Source: an uncultured Cohaesibacter sp. (GTDB taxonomy: Bacteria > Pseudomonadota > Alphaproteobacteria > Rhizobiales > Cohaesibacteraceae). From it: a DNA stretch of 64,000 bases. Position 1 is the first letter of the stretch. Every line of letters begins with the position of its first letter. Of the stretch, positions 1-8,837 are shown one piece after another. The position numbers and the translations under genes are program-made. The notes under the pieces were generated by a model, which saw only the letters and a program-made list of their open reading frames with translations, was not told the DNA's origin and did not search any database. The DNA lies in the NCBI RefSeq assembly GCF_963667045.1, contig NZ_OY762934.1, positions 1,233,501 to 1,297,500 on the forward strand, given 5' to 3'.

Positions 1-448
1 TCAGACAATATATACCATCCAGCGGTTGGTAACATTGGCAAGTTCTAGTTTCCATTGCTTCCAGTTAACATATGATAAACGACGGAAATTATACATTTTT
101 ATAGGATACCCCTCCCGAATTCGGCCCTCTGCCGCATGGCTGCCACCCGAGCAACCAACATCCGCCCCCCAACAAATCAATGCGGATTATCTTTGATAAT
201 TTCCATTCAATTAATGCATTATGACAAGCATGACTTCGGCAAATAGTATTTGCATACAATTTATACAAATATACTCAAAATAAGCATTCCATAGCTGCAC
301 GAGAAAATCCCGGGTAGTCACTGGCCTGATCAACTATCCCCTTTGAGGCCAATCACCTTTGAACTGACTTGGTTTTTCGTCTACACTCCCCCCTCCGGCC
401 CTGTCAGGTTTGCCCTGAAGCGCCTTTCCATGCATCGGGATTTCAGCC
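1..448. other. Non-coding upstream region
   Basis: AT-rich stretch upstream of the first gene. I see no convincing coding sequence on either strand. It has a loose inverted element around 249-276 (GTATTTG, later CAAATATAC), too imperfect to call an operator. The promoter of the following hydrolase should lie here, but no clear -35/-10 pair stands out. Confidence 0.5.
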
Positions 449-1369
449 ATGGCCGTGCTACAATTTGACCGCGATTTCACCCCCCATTATGGCGAGGCTA
501 TCGCGCTGGCGGACAATGTCAGGCGTGTGACCTGCAACAACCCCAGCCCCTTCACCTTTTACGGCACCAACAGCTATATCGTCGGCCAAGGGACCGTGGC
601 GATCATCGATCCCGGCCCAGCGGACCCCGACCATATCGATGCCCTGCTCCGTGCGACTTCAAGGGAGACCATCAGCCACATCCTGATCACCCACACTCAT
701 GCGGATCACTCTCCGGGCGCCAGCCTGCTGAAAGCGCGATGCGGCGCTCCGGTCTTTGCTGAAGGACCACATCGTCCGACCCGCACCCTGCACGCGCAGG
801 AGATCAATGCTCTTGATGCGGAAGGCGATGTTGCGCTGGATATAGATCGCTTCCTCAGGGATGGCGACCTCATCGAGGGAGACAGCTGGGCTCTGAAGGT
901 GGTGCACACTCCAGGGCACACGGTCAACCATCTGGCCTTTGCCTTTGCCGATGGCAGCGGCCTTTTTTGCGGCGATCATGTCATGGCATGGTCAACCAGC
1001 ATCGTGGCACCTCCGGACGGCTCCATGGCTGCCTACATGGCCAGTCTCGACCGGCTCATGCAGCGCAACGACCGTGTCTACTGGCCTGGGCACGGCGGTG
1101 CTATCAGCGCCCCGAAGCCGTTTCTTGCCGGGCTTAAGACGCATAGGGAGAGCCGCGAACAAGCGCTCGTTGCCCATCTTGAAGCCGGACACGAAACAAT
1201 TGCCGATATGGTCGCATCGATTTATCGGGACGTCGATCCATCCCTGCACAGCGCGGCAGCCCTATCGATGTTTGCTCAAATGGAATATCTGGTGGCGCGG
1301 GGTGTTGTCCGCTGTCTTGACGCTGAACCGACGCTCAACGCCCACTATCGCCTCACCGGACAGGGCTGA
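449..1369 (+). CDS. MBL-fold metallo-hydrolase
   Basis: Metallo-beta-lactamase-fold hydrolase of 306 residues, probably cytoplasmic since there is no signal peptide. The metal-binding motif HTHADH is at residues 82-87. Further family histidines and an aspartate follow in the segments HTPGHT, CGDH and WPGHGG, so both metal sites of a dinuclear enzyme look complete. The C-terminal ~75 residues are helical and resemble the winged-helix extension of the LACTB2/glyoxalase II-like branch. That branch contains RNA endonucleases and thioester hydrolases, so the substrate cannot be named. The ATG follows a weak GGGA about eight bases upstream. It is convergent with the next gene, with 22 bases between stop codons. 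Confidence 0.85.
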   Translation: MAVLQFDRDFTPHYGEAIALADNVRRVTCNNPSPFTFYGTNSYIVGQGTVAIIDPGPADPDHIDALLRATSRETISHILITHTHADHSPGASLLKARCGAPVFAEGPHRPTRTLHAQEINALDAEGDVALDIDRFLRDGDLIEGDSWALKVVHTPGHTVNHLAFAFADGSGLFCGDHVMAWSTSIVAPPDGSMAAYMASLDRLMQRNDRVYWPGHGGAISAPKPFLAGLKTHRESREQALVAHLEAGHETIADMVASIYRDVDPSLHSAAALSMFAQMEYLVARGVVRCLDAEPTLNAHYRLTGQG

Positions 1370-1391
1370 TCAGGCGCGCCACGGGGGCGCA

Positions 1392-2273
1392 TTACCCCAC
1401 GGCCGGGCCACCCAGATTCTTTGGTTTGGGTTTGGGCAATGGCCCCATCTGAAGGCGACGCAAGCGCTCGATTTCTTCCAGCTGCAATTCGTAGCGCTGG
1501 ACGTTGGAACTCATGCGCTCGTTGATCCCCTCGACAAACCCTTCGATCCGGCGGGCATTCATCCCGAAATCATGGGCCCCCCAAAGCGAGGCGGACCGCA
1601 TGTCGAGCGTTGTTTCCTCTTCACCGGTCGGGCTCAGCCGAATGACGACAACATAGCGCAAGCCGGTGATGATCGAGCGCGTGTAGGCCTCATAATAGGC
1701 GTTGTCCCCATCAGCCTTCTGTTCCTCACTTCGCAGGATCTGCCATTTGCTTTTCTGCAGCTCATCGGTCAGAGCCAGCTGCATGAGAGCAATCGGCTGA
1801 TCATAAACCTGGCTCTTGAGCGCCGGATAGGCCAGCGTCTGGGCTTCTCGGGTCTCGAGCGACGCGATCGCGAGACTGTTGTCTGAATCTGTTCGCATCT
1901 GCCAGGACGCAACGAATTCCGGTGGGTCAATCGGATTGGTGGACAGATCGGAAAAGGGTGGCAAGGAGAAGTAGAAGAAGGCTGCTACTGCAGCAGGCAG
2001 CAACACGACCATGGAGCGCACAAAGGCCCCCCACAGCCATTTCCCCCCCTGATAGCCTTCAAACCAGATGGCATGAAAAGCCGCCCAGCTCGTCAGAATG
2101 GACAGCGCGGCGAGCAGAACCGACACAGCAAAGCAATAGAGCGCAATAGACGGGTGCAATCCGCCAAAGCGCATCAGCAGGAAAGACAGGATGGCGACCG
2201 GGATGCAAAGCCGGGCGAACCAGAGCGCCCATGGAGCCAGACGGGAAGTTTTGAATTTGTAAATTCCTGACAT
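1392..2273 (-). CDS. DUF1499 family membrane protein
   Basis: Protein of 293 residues with three or four hydrophobic segments in the first ~110 residues, then a soluble domain. That domain opens with the DUF1499 signature (PPFSDLSTNPIDPPEF) and carries the family's conserved tyrosine-rich core (YEAYTRS, then a TGLRYVVVIRL strand). DUF1499 has no established biochemical function. The topology suggests a membrane-anchored soluble domain. The C-terminus is a charged helix followed by a proline/lysine-rich tail. It is probably a single-gene transcript. The next minus-strand gene upstream has its own terminator. Confidence 0.8.
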   Translation of the reverse strand: MSGIYKFKTSRLAPWALWFARLCIPVAILSFLLMRFGGLHPSIALYCFAVSVLLAALSILTSWAAFHAIWFEGYQGGKWLWGAFVRSMVVLLPAAVAAFFYFSLPPFSDLSTNPIDPPEFVASWQMRTDSDNSLAIASLETREAQTLAYPALKSQVYDQPIALMQLALTDELQKSKWQILRSEEQKADGDNAYYEAYTRSIITGLRYVVVIRLSPTGEEETTLDMRSASLWGAHDFGMNARRIEGFVEGINERMSSNVQRYELQLEEIERLRRLQMGPLPKPKPKNLGGPAVG

Positions 2274-2462
2274 TGCCCACTTTCACTCACTGCATTCGAG
2301 ACCGGGCCGTCAGAACGGGGTGAAAGAATGTCAGATCGAACCATTCTCGAGGCTGAAAATTCATCAGCCAGTCCCCATCAGTATTTATGCCAAGTCAAAC
2401 TCTGGTACCGCAGCTTAGAGCCGATCGCGTGCAATCTCAATTGCTCCGGTTGTCATGCGCAC

Positions 2463-2492
2463 AAAAAAGCAGAGAGCCATGCGGCCCTCTGC
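2463..2492 (-). terminator. Rho-independent terminator of the flavodoxin gene
   Basis: Stem arms 2469-2478 and 2483-2492 (ten pairs, one mismatch) with a four-base loop. On the minus strand they are followed by six U (the A run at 2463-2468). It lies 46 bases after the stop codon of the flavodoxin-like gene. Confidence 0.85.
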
Positions 2493-2537
2493 CTGAATTT
2501 CTCTATTGTTTCAGACCCGCTGCGGGAAGAAACAGTC

Positions 2538-3125
2538 TTAACCGATGTTGTTCCAGCGCTTTGCAGCTTCAGCGATACGGGCGCCGAAGAGTTCTGCGGT
2601 ACGGTGATCGGTTGCCGGAGGCGCCACGTCGGCACCCTGGTCAGCATTGGCTTGAGCCATCAGGCCGAGGGTCGAGCCAAGACGGTTGACGTCTTCTACG
2701 GAGCCCTGGGAATTGTTGTTGCCAGGCAAGGTGCCGGTGGAAACCCACTGCATGCCATGCTGCGCGGCAAAGACGGACAGCTGGATCAGGGTGTTGAGCT
2801 TGTCACCGGACTGGGAAGCCGACACGGTGAAGCCACCGGCGAGCTTGTCTTTCCAGCCCATGGCAGCCCATACCTTGGAGCTGGCATCCATGAAGCCTTT
2901 GAACTGGGCAGATACGGAACCCATGTAGGTCGGGCTACCGAAGACGATCGCATCGGCTGCGGCCAGGCTTTCCCAGTCGAGGTCTTCGCTGTCAGCCTTG
3001 ATCTGCGTTACGGTCACGTTGCCAACAGACTCGGCACCCTTAGCAACGGATTTGGCGATGGCCTCTGTGTGGCCGTATCCACTGTGATACAGGACGACAA
3101 CGGACGCTGCGCGGACATCAGTCAT
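2538..3125 (-). CDS. Flavodoxin-family FMN protein (WrbA/NADPH-dependent FMN reductase type)
   Basis: Flavodoxin-fold protein of 195 residues. The FMN-phosphate loop is visible near residues 14-20 (SGYGHTE), and the second flavin-contacting segment near 63-80 (GSPTYMGSVSAQFKGFMD). Both are typical of WrbA-like quinone reductases and related NAD(P)H-dependent flavoproteins. A likely role is two-electron reduction of quinones or redox maintenance in the cytoplasm; the substrate is inferred only from the family. It is transcribed divergently from a LysR regulator 147 bases away, which is the usual layout for a redox gene with its own activator. It has its own terminator downstream, so it is monocistronic. 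Confidence 0.85.
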   Translation of the reverse strand: MTDVRAASVVVLYHSGYGHTEAIAKSVAKGAESVGNVTVTQIKADSEDLDWESLAAADAIVFGSPTYMGSVSAQFKGFMDASSKVWAAMGWKDKLAGGFTVSASQSGDKLNTLIQLSVFAAQHGMQWVSTGTLPGNNNSQGSVEDVNRLGSTLGLMAQANADQGADVAPPATDHRTAELFGARIAEAAKRWNNIG

Positions 3126-3272
3126 TTATTCTTCCTTTATTTTGGACCCTTCAAGGAAGGGCAAGGTCTTCAAATTGCTCACCACGAGAAAAATTTGACG
3201 CTTGGATTTTGTACATGCATGCGTGAAGATAGGAATTGATAAAATGAATTCAAATGCATTATATTAATAGCT
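3126..3272. promoter_or_regulatory. Divergent flavodoxin/LysR promoter region
   Basis: Shared upstream region of the flavodoxin-like gene and the LysR gene. It contains the perfect palindrome TGAATTCA at 3245-3252, inside an AT-rich stretch, 21 bases before the regulator start. This is a candidate LysR site, judged by position and symmetry only. Confidence 0.35.
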
Positions 3273-4316
3273 ATGATGAAAAATATCGATTACCTCTCGC
3301 TGGACGGACGTTCGCTCTACATGATCAAATTGATCCACGAGCACCGTTCTGTCACGGAAGCCGCAAGATTGCTGGGTGTCACACAATCCTCTGTCAGCCA
3401 TTCGCTGGACAGACTGCGCGGCATGCTGGGTGACCCACTGTTTCTCAAGGTCGGTCGCTCCATGGTACCCACCGAACGGGTTGAAACCATGATGGGCGAC
3501 ATCGATGTGGTTCTCAAGGGAATCGAAAGCCTCTACAGTCAGGCTGTTTTCGACCCGCTCAACTCGCGGGATCGTTTCTCCATCGTCTGCAACGATTATG
3601 AGCACGATCTTCTGGTCCCTGCAATTTTCGAGCGTCTGAAACAGGAAGCACCGCATTGTTCGCTGAAGACCTATCAGCTCAATCTGGCCGCACCGGATCC
3701 GCTTGAGCGCGGCTTTACCGATCTTGAGCTTTGCCCCTACGCGCCGCAGGATTCAACGGACCTTGTCGTCAGCAAGATCGGCGGCGACCGCATGATCACC
3801 TATTATGATCCGACAGTGCGAGAGGCTCCAGTCAGTCTCGATGATTACACAAGTGCCGACCATGCCATCCTGTCATGGGACACCAACGAAAGCACCTCGG
3901 TCGACAAGGCGCTTGCCGAACTGGGCCGTTCGCGCAATGTCTCCTATCTCGGGCCAACATTCTCGTCGGTTGCCATGGTCGTGCGCGGCACCAACATGCT
4001 GGCTACCGCCCCATCCCGCCTTGCGGATTCCATCTTCCGTGAACTGGCCTGGATCGAGCCACCACTCGAGCTGGAAGCCAGCGAGTTTTTTATGGTCTGG
4101 CACATACGCAACCGCCATTCACCGCGCCACAAATGGTTTCGTGAGCTGATCAAATCGGTTGCACGGGATCTGCCGGTGACGAGCGATGTCTGCAAGAAGG
4201 TTCAGGAGCGGCAGGCCAGGGCCTCTAAGAAACAGTCTGTCGTGAATGATGCCGCCATCGCCCATTCAGGTGACCATGGGCCGACAAATGCAGAGGCAGC
4301 CAATGCCCTTGCCTGA
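3273..4316 (+). CDS. LysR-family transcriptional regulator
   Basis: LysR-type regulator of 347 residues. The N-terminal winged helix-turn-helix is clear (about residues 18-77, with the recognition segment TEAARLLGVTQSSVSHSLDRLR). A periplasmic-binding-like effector domain follows, of the NodD/LinR-like branch. The C-terminus carries an extra ~45 residues, charged then Ala-rich, beyond the usual ~300-residue family length; this tail is probably disordered. It is divergent from the flavodoxin-like gene, so regulation of that gene is the simplest inference. Two adjacent ATG codons (3273, 3276) could serve as start. Confidence 0.88.
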   Translation: MMKNIDYLSLDGRSLYMIKLIHEHRSVTEAARLLGVTQSSVSHSLDRLRGMLGDPLFLKVGRSMVPTERVETMMGDIDVVLKGIESLYSQAVFDPLNSRDRFSIVCNDYEHDLLVPAIFERLKQEAPHCSLKTYQLNLAAPDPLERGFTDLELCPYAPQDSTDLVVSKIGGDRMITYYDPTVREAPVSLDDYTSADHAILSWDTNESTSVDKALAELGRSRNVSYLGPTFSSVAMVVRGTNMLATAPSRLADSIFRELAWIEPPLELEASEFFMVWHIRNRHSPRHKWFRELIKSVARDLPVTSDVCKKVQERQARASKKQSVVNDAAIAHSGDHGPTNAEAANALA

Positions 4317-4413
4317 TCAGCTAAAGCGCCATGATCGCCTTGATACCCACGCATAAACGCATCGGAATGCGAGGCTCAAAGCCTGCATCCGGCACCGACA
4401 TCAGGTTCGACCG

Positions 4414-4923
4414 ATGCTCCCGCCCTATCTGATCCGCCCCGCAATTCGTTCAGACTTCACAGCCATTGCCCATTTGCAGGCGGATAGCTGGGCCGCGAGC
4501 TATCGCACTGTTCTGCCGCCCTATTATGTGCGGGAGCGGTTGCACGACGATATCCGGGATGAATGGACACACCGCAAGATCGGCAAGCGCGATGTTGTTC
4601 TCATCGCCGAGGACGAACAAGGCAAACAGCTTCTTGGTTTCATTTCCGTCTGGTGCCGTCCCCTGCCCTTCATCGACAATCTGCACTGTGATCCGACCCT
4701 CACAGGGCATGGAATCGGAGCTCGCCTGCTTCAGGCAGCCTTTAGAACGCTGCAAGGGCAGGGAGAAACCACCGCTTCGCTAACCGTTCTTGCAATCAAT
4801 GAAGGCGCCCGACGCTTTTATCAGAAGCACGGAGCAACTGTGCAAAGCCGACAGCAAGCCTCTCTGGCTGGATATTCTGTGGAAGTTGACATGATGCATT
4901 GGTCGCATCTTGGAAATTGCTGA
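4414..4923 (+). CDS. GNAT-family N-acetyltransferase
   Basis: GNAT acyltransferase of 169 residues, expected to transfer an acetyl group from acetyl-CoA to an amine. Motif A, which holds the pyrophosphate of CoA, reads LTGHGIGARLL near residues 94-104. The C-terminal motif B signature NEGARRFYQKHGA is near 128-140. The N-terminal segment LQADSWAASYRTVLP is typical of uncharacterised RimI-like members. The acceptor is unknown. The gene stands alone, about 100 bases after the LysR gene and followed by a long AT-rich gap. Confidence 0.85.
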   Translation: MLPPYLIRPAIRSDFTAIAHLQADSWAASYRTVLPPYYVRERLHDDIRDEWTHRKIGKRDVVLIAEDEQGKQLLGFISVWCRPLPFIDNLHCDPTLTGHGIGARLLQAAFRTLQGQGETTASLTVLAINEGARRFYQKHGATVQSRQQASLAGYSVEVDMMHWSHLGNC

Positions 4924-5329
4924 AATTGGCAATATTGCATGTCTTTTTTGATAACATCCCTAACAATCCATTAAAGAAAATGAATTGTCCAGCCAATACG
5001 CTGTTAAATATGAGAAATAATTCCAATTTTCTAACCATGAATAGTTTAGTCGCCATCTCCGTGACTTGTTATTTTTGACAATTTATATGAAAGAAAAATC
5101 AGAACCATCTCATGGGGTTGCCGATATATGTTATTTGGCAATTGCAACTTAAATTATTATTTACTTGTGACATTGTTTAATTATCCAGACCAAGACAACC
5201 ACAAGACTGCAATAATTAAAACAGAAATTGAGCCAAACAAGCCGCTATAAACTTGGATCGCAGTCTCAAATCAGGCACCGAACTCCTAAAGATCCAGACC
5301 AAAAGCAAGAAAACGTTGGGAAATAACTC
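4924..5329. other. AT-rich intergenic region upstream of the c-di-GMP gene
   Basis: About 400 bases, markedly more AT-rich than the flanking genes. I find no plausible coding sequence and no strong hairpin with a T-run. A short interrupted repeat (GTTGCC at about 5117, GGCAATTGCAAC at about 5138) is present. The promoter of the GGDEF-EAL gene must lie here. Confidence 0.5.
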
Positions 5330-7396
5330 ATGACGCGAGTCCCCCCGGAACGAAGCGACAAGAAATTTTTTAGTGAATCGGACCTGATGACTTTATCCAT
5401 GCCTCTGTGGGTAATGGACCTGGATCGTTCCCGCCTGGTGTGGGCGAATGAATCCGCAAGGAGCCTGTGGCAGGCCGAAACGCTTGAAGAGCTCTACTCC
5501 CGGAATTTTCAAGCCGACATCAGTAACACGGTGGCCTCCCGCCTGGAACACTATCGTGCGGCATCCCATGATACCGGCCAGAGCTTCAAGGAACTGTGGA
5601 CCCTCTATCCTGACGGCAAACCCTGCACCTATCAGGTTCAGATTTCCGGTCATACCTTGCCAGACGGACGGACCGGTCTGCGATTTGAGGCCAATCCGGA
5701 TAGTAATCGTTTACCCGAGCAGATCAGAAGCGCCGAGGCGCTCAATCATATTCCGATTTGCATCTCCCTTTATGACATGGACGGCGAGCCGCTCTACAAG
5801 AACCCGGCCGCGCTGGAAACCTATGGCGATGCCATGCTCCCTCTGCGCGGCCGGTTCACCAAACGATCCGACTATGACAAGTTTGCCCGGGGCATCAGAA
5901 AAGGTCGCTCGGTTACAAAGATCTGCGAAGTGCGGACAAGCAAGGGAAAACGCTGGCATGAGATCACCGGGCGCCGCTGCTTTGATGGCCCAACCGGTCA
6001 GGCAGCCTGCATTCTGACGGAATCCGATGTTACGGAACTGAAGGAAAAGGAAAATCGCGTCCGCTATCTCGCTCACTATGACATGTTGACCGGGCTGCAT
6101 AACCGCAACTATGTCAACTCTCATTATCCCGAAATGATCGAGCTGGCTTTCCGCGGCAATGAGCGCCTGGTGTTCATGGTGGTCGGTCTCGACCACTTCA
6201 AGTCGATCAACGAAACGCTCGGGCACCCAACCGGCGACGCCCTGCTCAAGCATGTGGCCTCACTGTTACAGCTCAGCCTTGGTGAAGATGAGCATATTGC
6301 CCATCTGGGAGGTGACGAGTTCGTGATCGTTCGCTCCTTCCGGTCTACTGCCGAGCTGGATATCTGTTGCCAGTCCCTGCTCGCAGCGATCAATTCGGAA
6401 TGCTGCGTCGGTGACCATATTCTGAGCGCCAATGCCAGCATCGGGCTGGTTCTGTTCCCGGAACATGGCAGCGATCTGCCGACCTTGCTGCGCCATTGCG
6501 ATCTGGCCTTGCATGATGCCAAGGACAGCGGCCGCAACACCTATCGCTTCTACCGGCCTGCATTGCAGCAGGCAGCGCTCGCCAAGCGTTCGCTGGAAAA
6601 GGATCTGGCACGGGCCGTCGAAAACAATGAATTCGTGCTCTACTATCAGCCAAGAGTCGATTGCCAGACCCAGAAGATGGTAAGTGCAGAGGCGCTGATG
6701 CGCTGGCAGCATCCGGAGCGCGGGTTGGTTTTCCCGGGTGAATTCATTGGAGTTCTGGAGGACACCGGTCTCATTCACAAGGTTGGCGACTGGATTGTCG
6801 ATCGGGCTGGACGCGATCAACGTTTGTTGTCCCGCAACGGGCACGACATCCCTGTTTCCATCAACATTTCGCCCAAACAGTTCGAACGCAGCGACTTCGT
6901 CAGCCGGCTGAAGGTTGGTCTGGCAAAAACCGGGTGCCCGGCAAGTTGCATCGAGATCGAAATCACCGAAAGCATGTTGATGGGCGAAACCTTTGACGCC
7001 AAGTCCGTGTTGATGGATCTGTGCCGTGCCGGTTTCTCGATTGCTGTCGATGACTTCGGCACCGGCTATTCGAACCTTGCCTATATTCAGGAATACCCGA
7101 TCACCAGCCTCAAGGTGGACCGTTCTTTCGTCAACATGATCGAGGAACAAAGCTCCGTCATCAATCTCATTCTGTCGCTTTGTCGACTGATCGGGATTTC
7201 TGCTGTTGCCGAGGGCGTGGAAACGATCGATCAGCTGGCCTGGTTACGAATGAACCACTGTGATCAATATCAGGGCTTCCTCTATTCGCGTCCGGTTCCA
7301 CTGGAGAAGCTGCAGGAAATGATGACATCAAGCCATCAGCACGTGATGAAGTCACGCCTGCCTACAACACTCGATGCGGAAGTCATCTGGGCCTAA
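5330..7396 (+). CDS. PAS-GGDEF-EAL cyclic-di-GMP signalling protein
   Basis: Soluble 688-residue protein with no transmembrane segment. It has two PAS-like sensory domains (about 15-120 and 135-235), then a GGDEF diguanylate cyclase domain with an intact GGDEF at 327-331, then an EAL phosphodiesterase domain from about 430. The phosphodiesterase residues look complete: EAL-type glutamate at 454, NIS, ITES, VDDFGTG at about 573-578, LKVDRSF, EGVET and the final QGF glutamine. The RxxD product-inhibition site that normally precedes GGDEF is replaced (GEDE). Synthesis, degradation or both are possible; the PAS domains would tune the balance. It lies directly upstream of the quorum-sensing genes. 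Confidence 0.9.
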   Translation: MTRVPPERSDKKFFSESDLMTLSMPLWVMDLDRSRLVWANESARSLWQAETLEELYSRNFQADISNTVASRLEHYRAASHDTGQSFKELWTLYPDGKPCTYQVQISGHTLPDGRTGLRFEANPDSNRLPEQIRSAEALNHIPICISLYDMDGEPLYKNPAALETYGDAMLPLRGRFTKRSDYDKFARGIRKGRSVTKICEVRTSKGKRWHEITGRRCFDGPTGQAACILTESDVTELKEKENRVRYLAHYDMLTGLHNRNYVNSHYPEMIELAFRGNERLVFMVVGLDHFKSINETLGHPTGDALLKHVASLLQLSLGEDEHIAHLGGDEFVIVRSFRSTAELDICCQSLLAAINSECCVGDHILSANASIGLVLFPEHGSDLPTLLRHCDLALHDAKDSGRNTYRFYRPALQQAALAKRSLEKDLARAVENNEFVLYYQPRVDCQTQKMVSAEALMRWQHPERGLVFPGEFIGVLEDTGLIHKVGDWIVDRAGRDQRLLSRNGHDIPVSINISPKQFERSDFVSRLKVGLAKTGCPASCIEIEITESMLMGETFDAKSVLMDLCRAGFSIAVDDFGTGYSNLAYIQEYPITSLKVDRSFVNMIEEQSSVINLILSLCRLIGISAVAEGVETIDQLAWLRMNHCDQYQGFLYSRPVPLEKLQEMMTSSHQHVMKSRLPTTLDAEVIWA

Positions 7397-7426
7397 GGTG
7401 CCCACCTGAAAGCCTATCCTGCTTCT

Positions 7427-7449
7427 GAACGGCGTTGGCTACGCCGTTC
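7427..7449 (+). terminator. Stem-loop after the GGDEF-EAL gene
   Basis: Perfect nine-base stem (7427-7435 with 7441-7449, loop TGGCT), 30 bases past the stop codon. It lacks a U-run, so it is either a weak terminator or a 3'-end stabiliser. Confidence 0.5.
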
Positions 7450-7868
7450 CTCCCGCCCCCTTTGCCCCTATCCATCGGGATGGCAACGTCGGCCAGATCG
7501 AGGCAGGTCGGCGCTGGAAGGCTTTTGCACAGGGATTTATCAGGCGGCATCATGCCATTTTCCGCTCGCAAAACCCGGGCGCGCACCACTCTTCGGCATT
7601 TTCAGCCCCCAAATCAGGTACCTTGTTACATCGGATGCTTGACACGAACGGCATCAGCCGTCGTTGGATGCCTGCGTTTCGGTTGGCGGGAATCGCTATC
7701 ATTGCCGTCCATGGGTTTGCAGATCCGCCATTTCGGTAAAAACCCGCACCAACTTCCACCATTAAATGGTCTTGCCCAACAAATAAAACCGTTGGTTTTA
7801 TACTGAAGTCAACAAAACATTTTAATCCCCTATATTAATGGTATCCCAAAAACCTGATAATTCTAGCA
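7450..7868. other. Intergenic region upstream of luxR
   Basis: About 420 bases with no convincing gene; the one longer open frame on the plus strand has no family resemblance and poor composition. It holds a second hairpin near 7649-7663 (ACGGC-atca-GCCGT). It also holds a perfect eight-base inverted repeat with a three-base loop at 7783-7801 (ATAAAACC/GGTTTTAT). Confidence 0.45.
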
Positions 7869-7899
7869 TTGACATACCTCCCTCGCACATATGTACGAG
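7869..7899 (+). promoter_or_regulatory. Putative luxR promoter with lux-box-like palindrome
   Basis: A consensus-like -35 TTGACA lies at 7869-7874. The 18-bp near-palindrome CTCGCACATATGTACGAG at 7882-7899 has eight of nine pairs matching and sits in the spacer/-10 zone, 59 bases before luxR. Its size and symmetry match LuxR-family operators. Its position overlapping the core promoter, rather than upstream of -35, would favour repression or autoregulation. Confidence 0.55.
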
Positions 7900-7958
7900 A
7901 AGACTTGCACAATCTCGTTCATTTTGCGATTAGTTAGATTGGTAAGAGTAAGTATCAC

Positions 7959-8696
7959 ATGGGCGACATGACAGACCGATTCAGTCTGCTGCAAGAAACT
8001 ATTTTCCGGGAAATCCAGAATGCTGAAAATGTCGAGAAGGCAGTTTTCACATTGCGGGATGGCTATAGCCTTGGACATGTGACCTATCATCTGGCCCAGA
8101 CAATCAAGGGCGATCTGCATATCGACTCGCCATTTGTGAGAACGACCTACCCGCCGGAATGGATCGCCATCTACCTGACGCGCAGCTATGTTACCGTTGA
8201 TCCGGTGGTCAAGGAGGGCATGCGCCGCAGCCTGCCGTTTGACTGGTCCGAGTTGGAACCCACTGAAGAAGCCATGAAGATGATGGTTGAGTTCCACGCT
8301 CAAGGAATGGGAGAATTCGGCTATTCCATCCCGATCACGGACAAGGTGGGACGTCGCGCCCTGTTGTCGGTCAACTCCAAACCAGGCGAACGCAACTGGC
8401 CCAAGGTGGTCCAGTCTTTCCGACCGGACTGGATGGATCTGGCGCATGTGCTGCACAAGAAGGCAATCGTCGAACTGTTTGGCGAAGAGGATCCGGTGCC
8501 GATTCTCAGCCCGCGCGAACTTGAAACGCTACTCTGGTCTGCCCAGGGCAAGGACTACAAGGAAATCAGCGCCATCATAGGCATTTCCGAGCACACGGTG
8601 CGCACCTACATGCGCTCAGCCCGTTACAAGCTGAATTGCTCAAACATGTCCCAAGCCGTCGCCAAGGCCCTGAAGCTCAATCTTATCGACCTCTAG
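7959..8696 (+). CDS. luxR: LuxR-family acyl-homoserine-lactone-responsive regulator
   Basis: Regulator of 245 residues. The N-terminal autoinducer-binding domain has W68, Y72, D81 and W96, at exactly the spacing of the TraR ligand-pocket residues W57, Y61, D70 and W85. The C-terminal LuxR-type helix-turn-helix covers about 183-240 (LSPRELETLLWSAQGKDYKEIS, then ISEHTVRTYMRSARYKLN). It should bind the signal made by the adjacent LuxI protein and control genes through a lux-box-like site. The synthase gene follows on the same strand, 141 bases downstream. The start at 7959 is adopted; ATG 7968 is an alternative. Ribosome binding is weak for both. Confidence 0.92.
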   Translation: MGDMTDRFSLLQETIFREIQNAENVEKAVFTLRDGYSLGHVTYHLAQTIKGDLHIDSPFVRTTYPPEWIAIYLTRSYVTVDPVVKEGMRRSLPFDWSELEPTEEAMKMMVEFHAQGMGEFGYSIPITDKVGRRALLSVNSKPGERNWPKVVQSFRPDWMDLAHVLHKKAIVELFGEEDPVPILSPRELETLLWSAQGKDYKEISAIIGISEHTVRTYMRSARYKLNCSNMSQAVAKALKLNLIDL

Positions 8697-8730
8697 TCCC
8701 TCCCTTGCACGCCCTTGGCACAAGCCTCTT

Positions 8731-8775
8731 TTCGCACAGCGCGTTACCACATTTGTGCGAACCCATTTATGCGAA
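8731..8775 (+). promoter_or_regulatory. Half-site array upstream of luxI
   Basis: TTCGCACA at 8731-8738 faces its exact reverse complement TGTGCGAA at 8754-8761. A near copy, TATGCGAA, follows at 8768-8775. The last two are part of a 12-base direct repeat (CATTTGTGCGAA/CATTTATGCGAA) spaced by 14. The half-site resembles the arm of the palindrome upstream of luxR (CTCGCACA). It is a plausible LuxR target controlling the synthase; there is no direct proof. Confidence 0.45.
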
Positions 8776-8837
8776 TTTTCAATCCGGATTTTATGAAACA
8801 TTGTGACTTCATCAGTTTTACCGATGGAGCAAAAAAG

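Noticed and set aside
2328-3239. 303-codon plus-strand frame over the flavodoxin gene
   Set aside because: It runs antisense through an evident flavodoxin and its terminator; composition is not protein-like.
7783-7801. ATAAAACC/GGTTTTAT inverted repeat as a LuxR site
   Set aside because: Its sequence does not match the CGCACA-type arms shared by the luxR and luxI upstream elements, and its three-base loop suits an RNA hairpin better.
7435-7806. 123-codon plus-strand frame between the GGDEF-EAL and luxR genes
   Set aside because: No ribosome site, it begins inside a stem-loop, and the translated sequence has no recognisable features.
8715-8837. Longer luxI start at 8715
   Set aside because: It would add 41 residues with no family match, would run through the operator-like half-sites, and would shift canonical LuxI numbering, which fits exactly from 8838.
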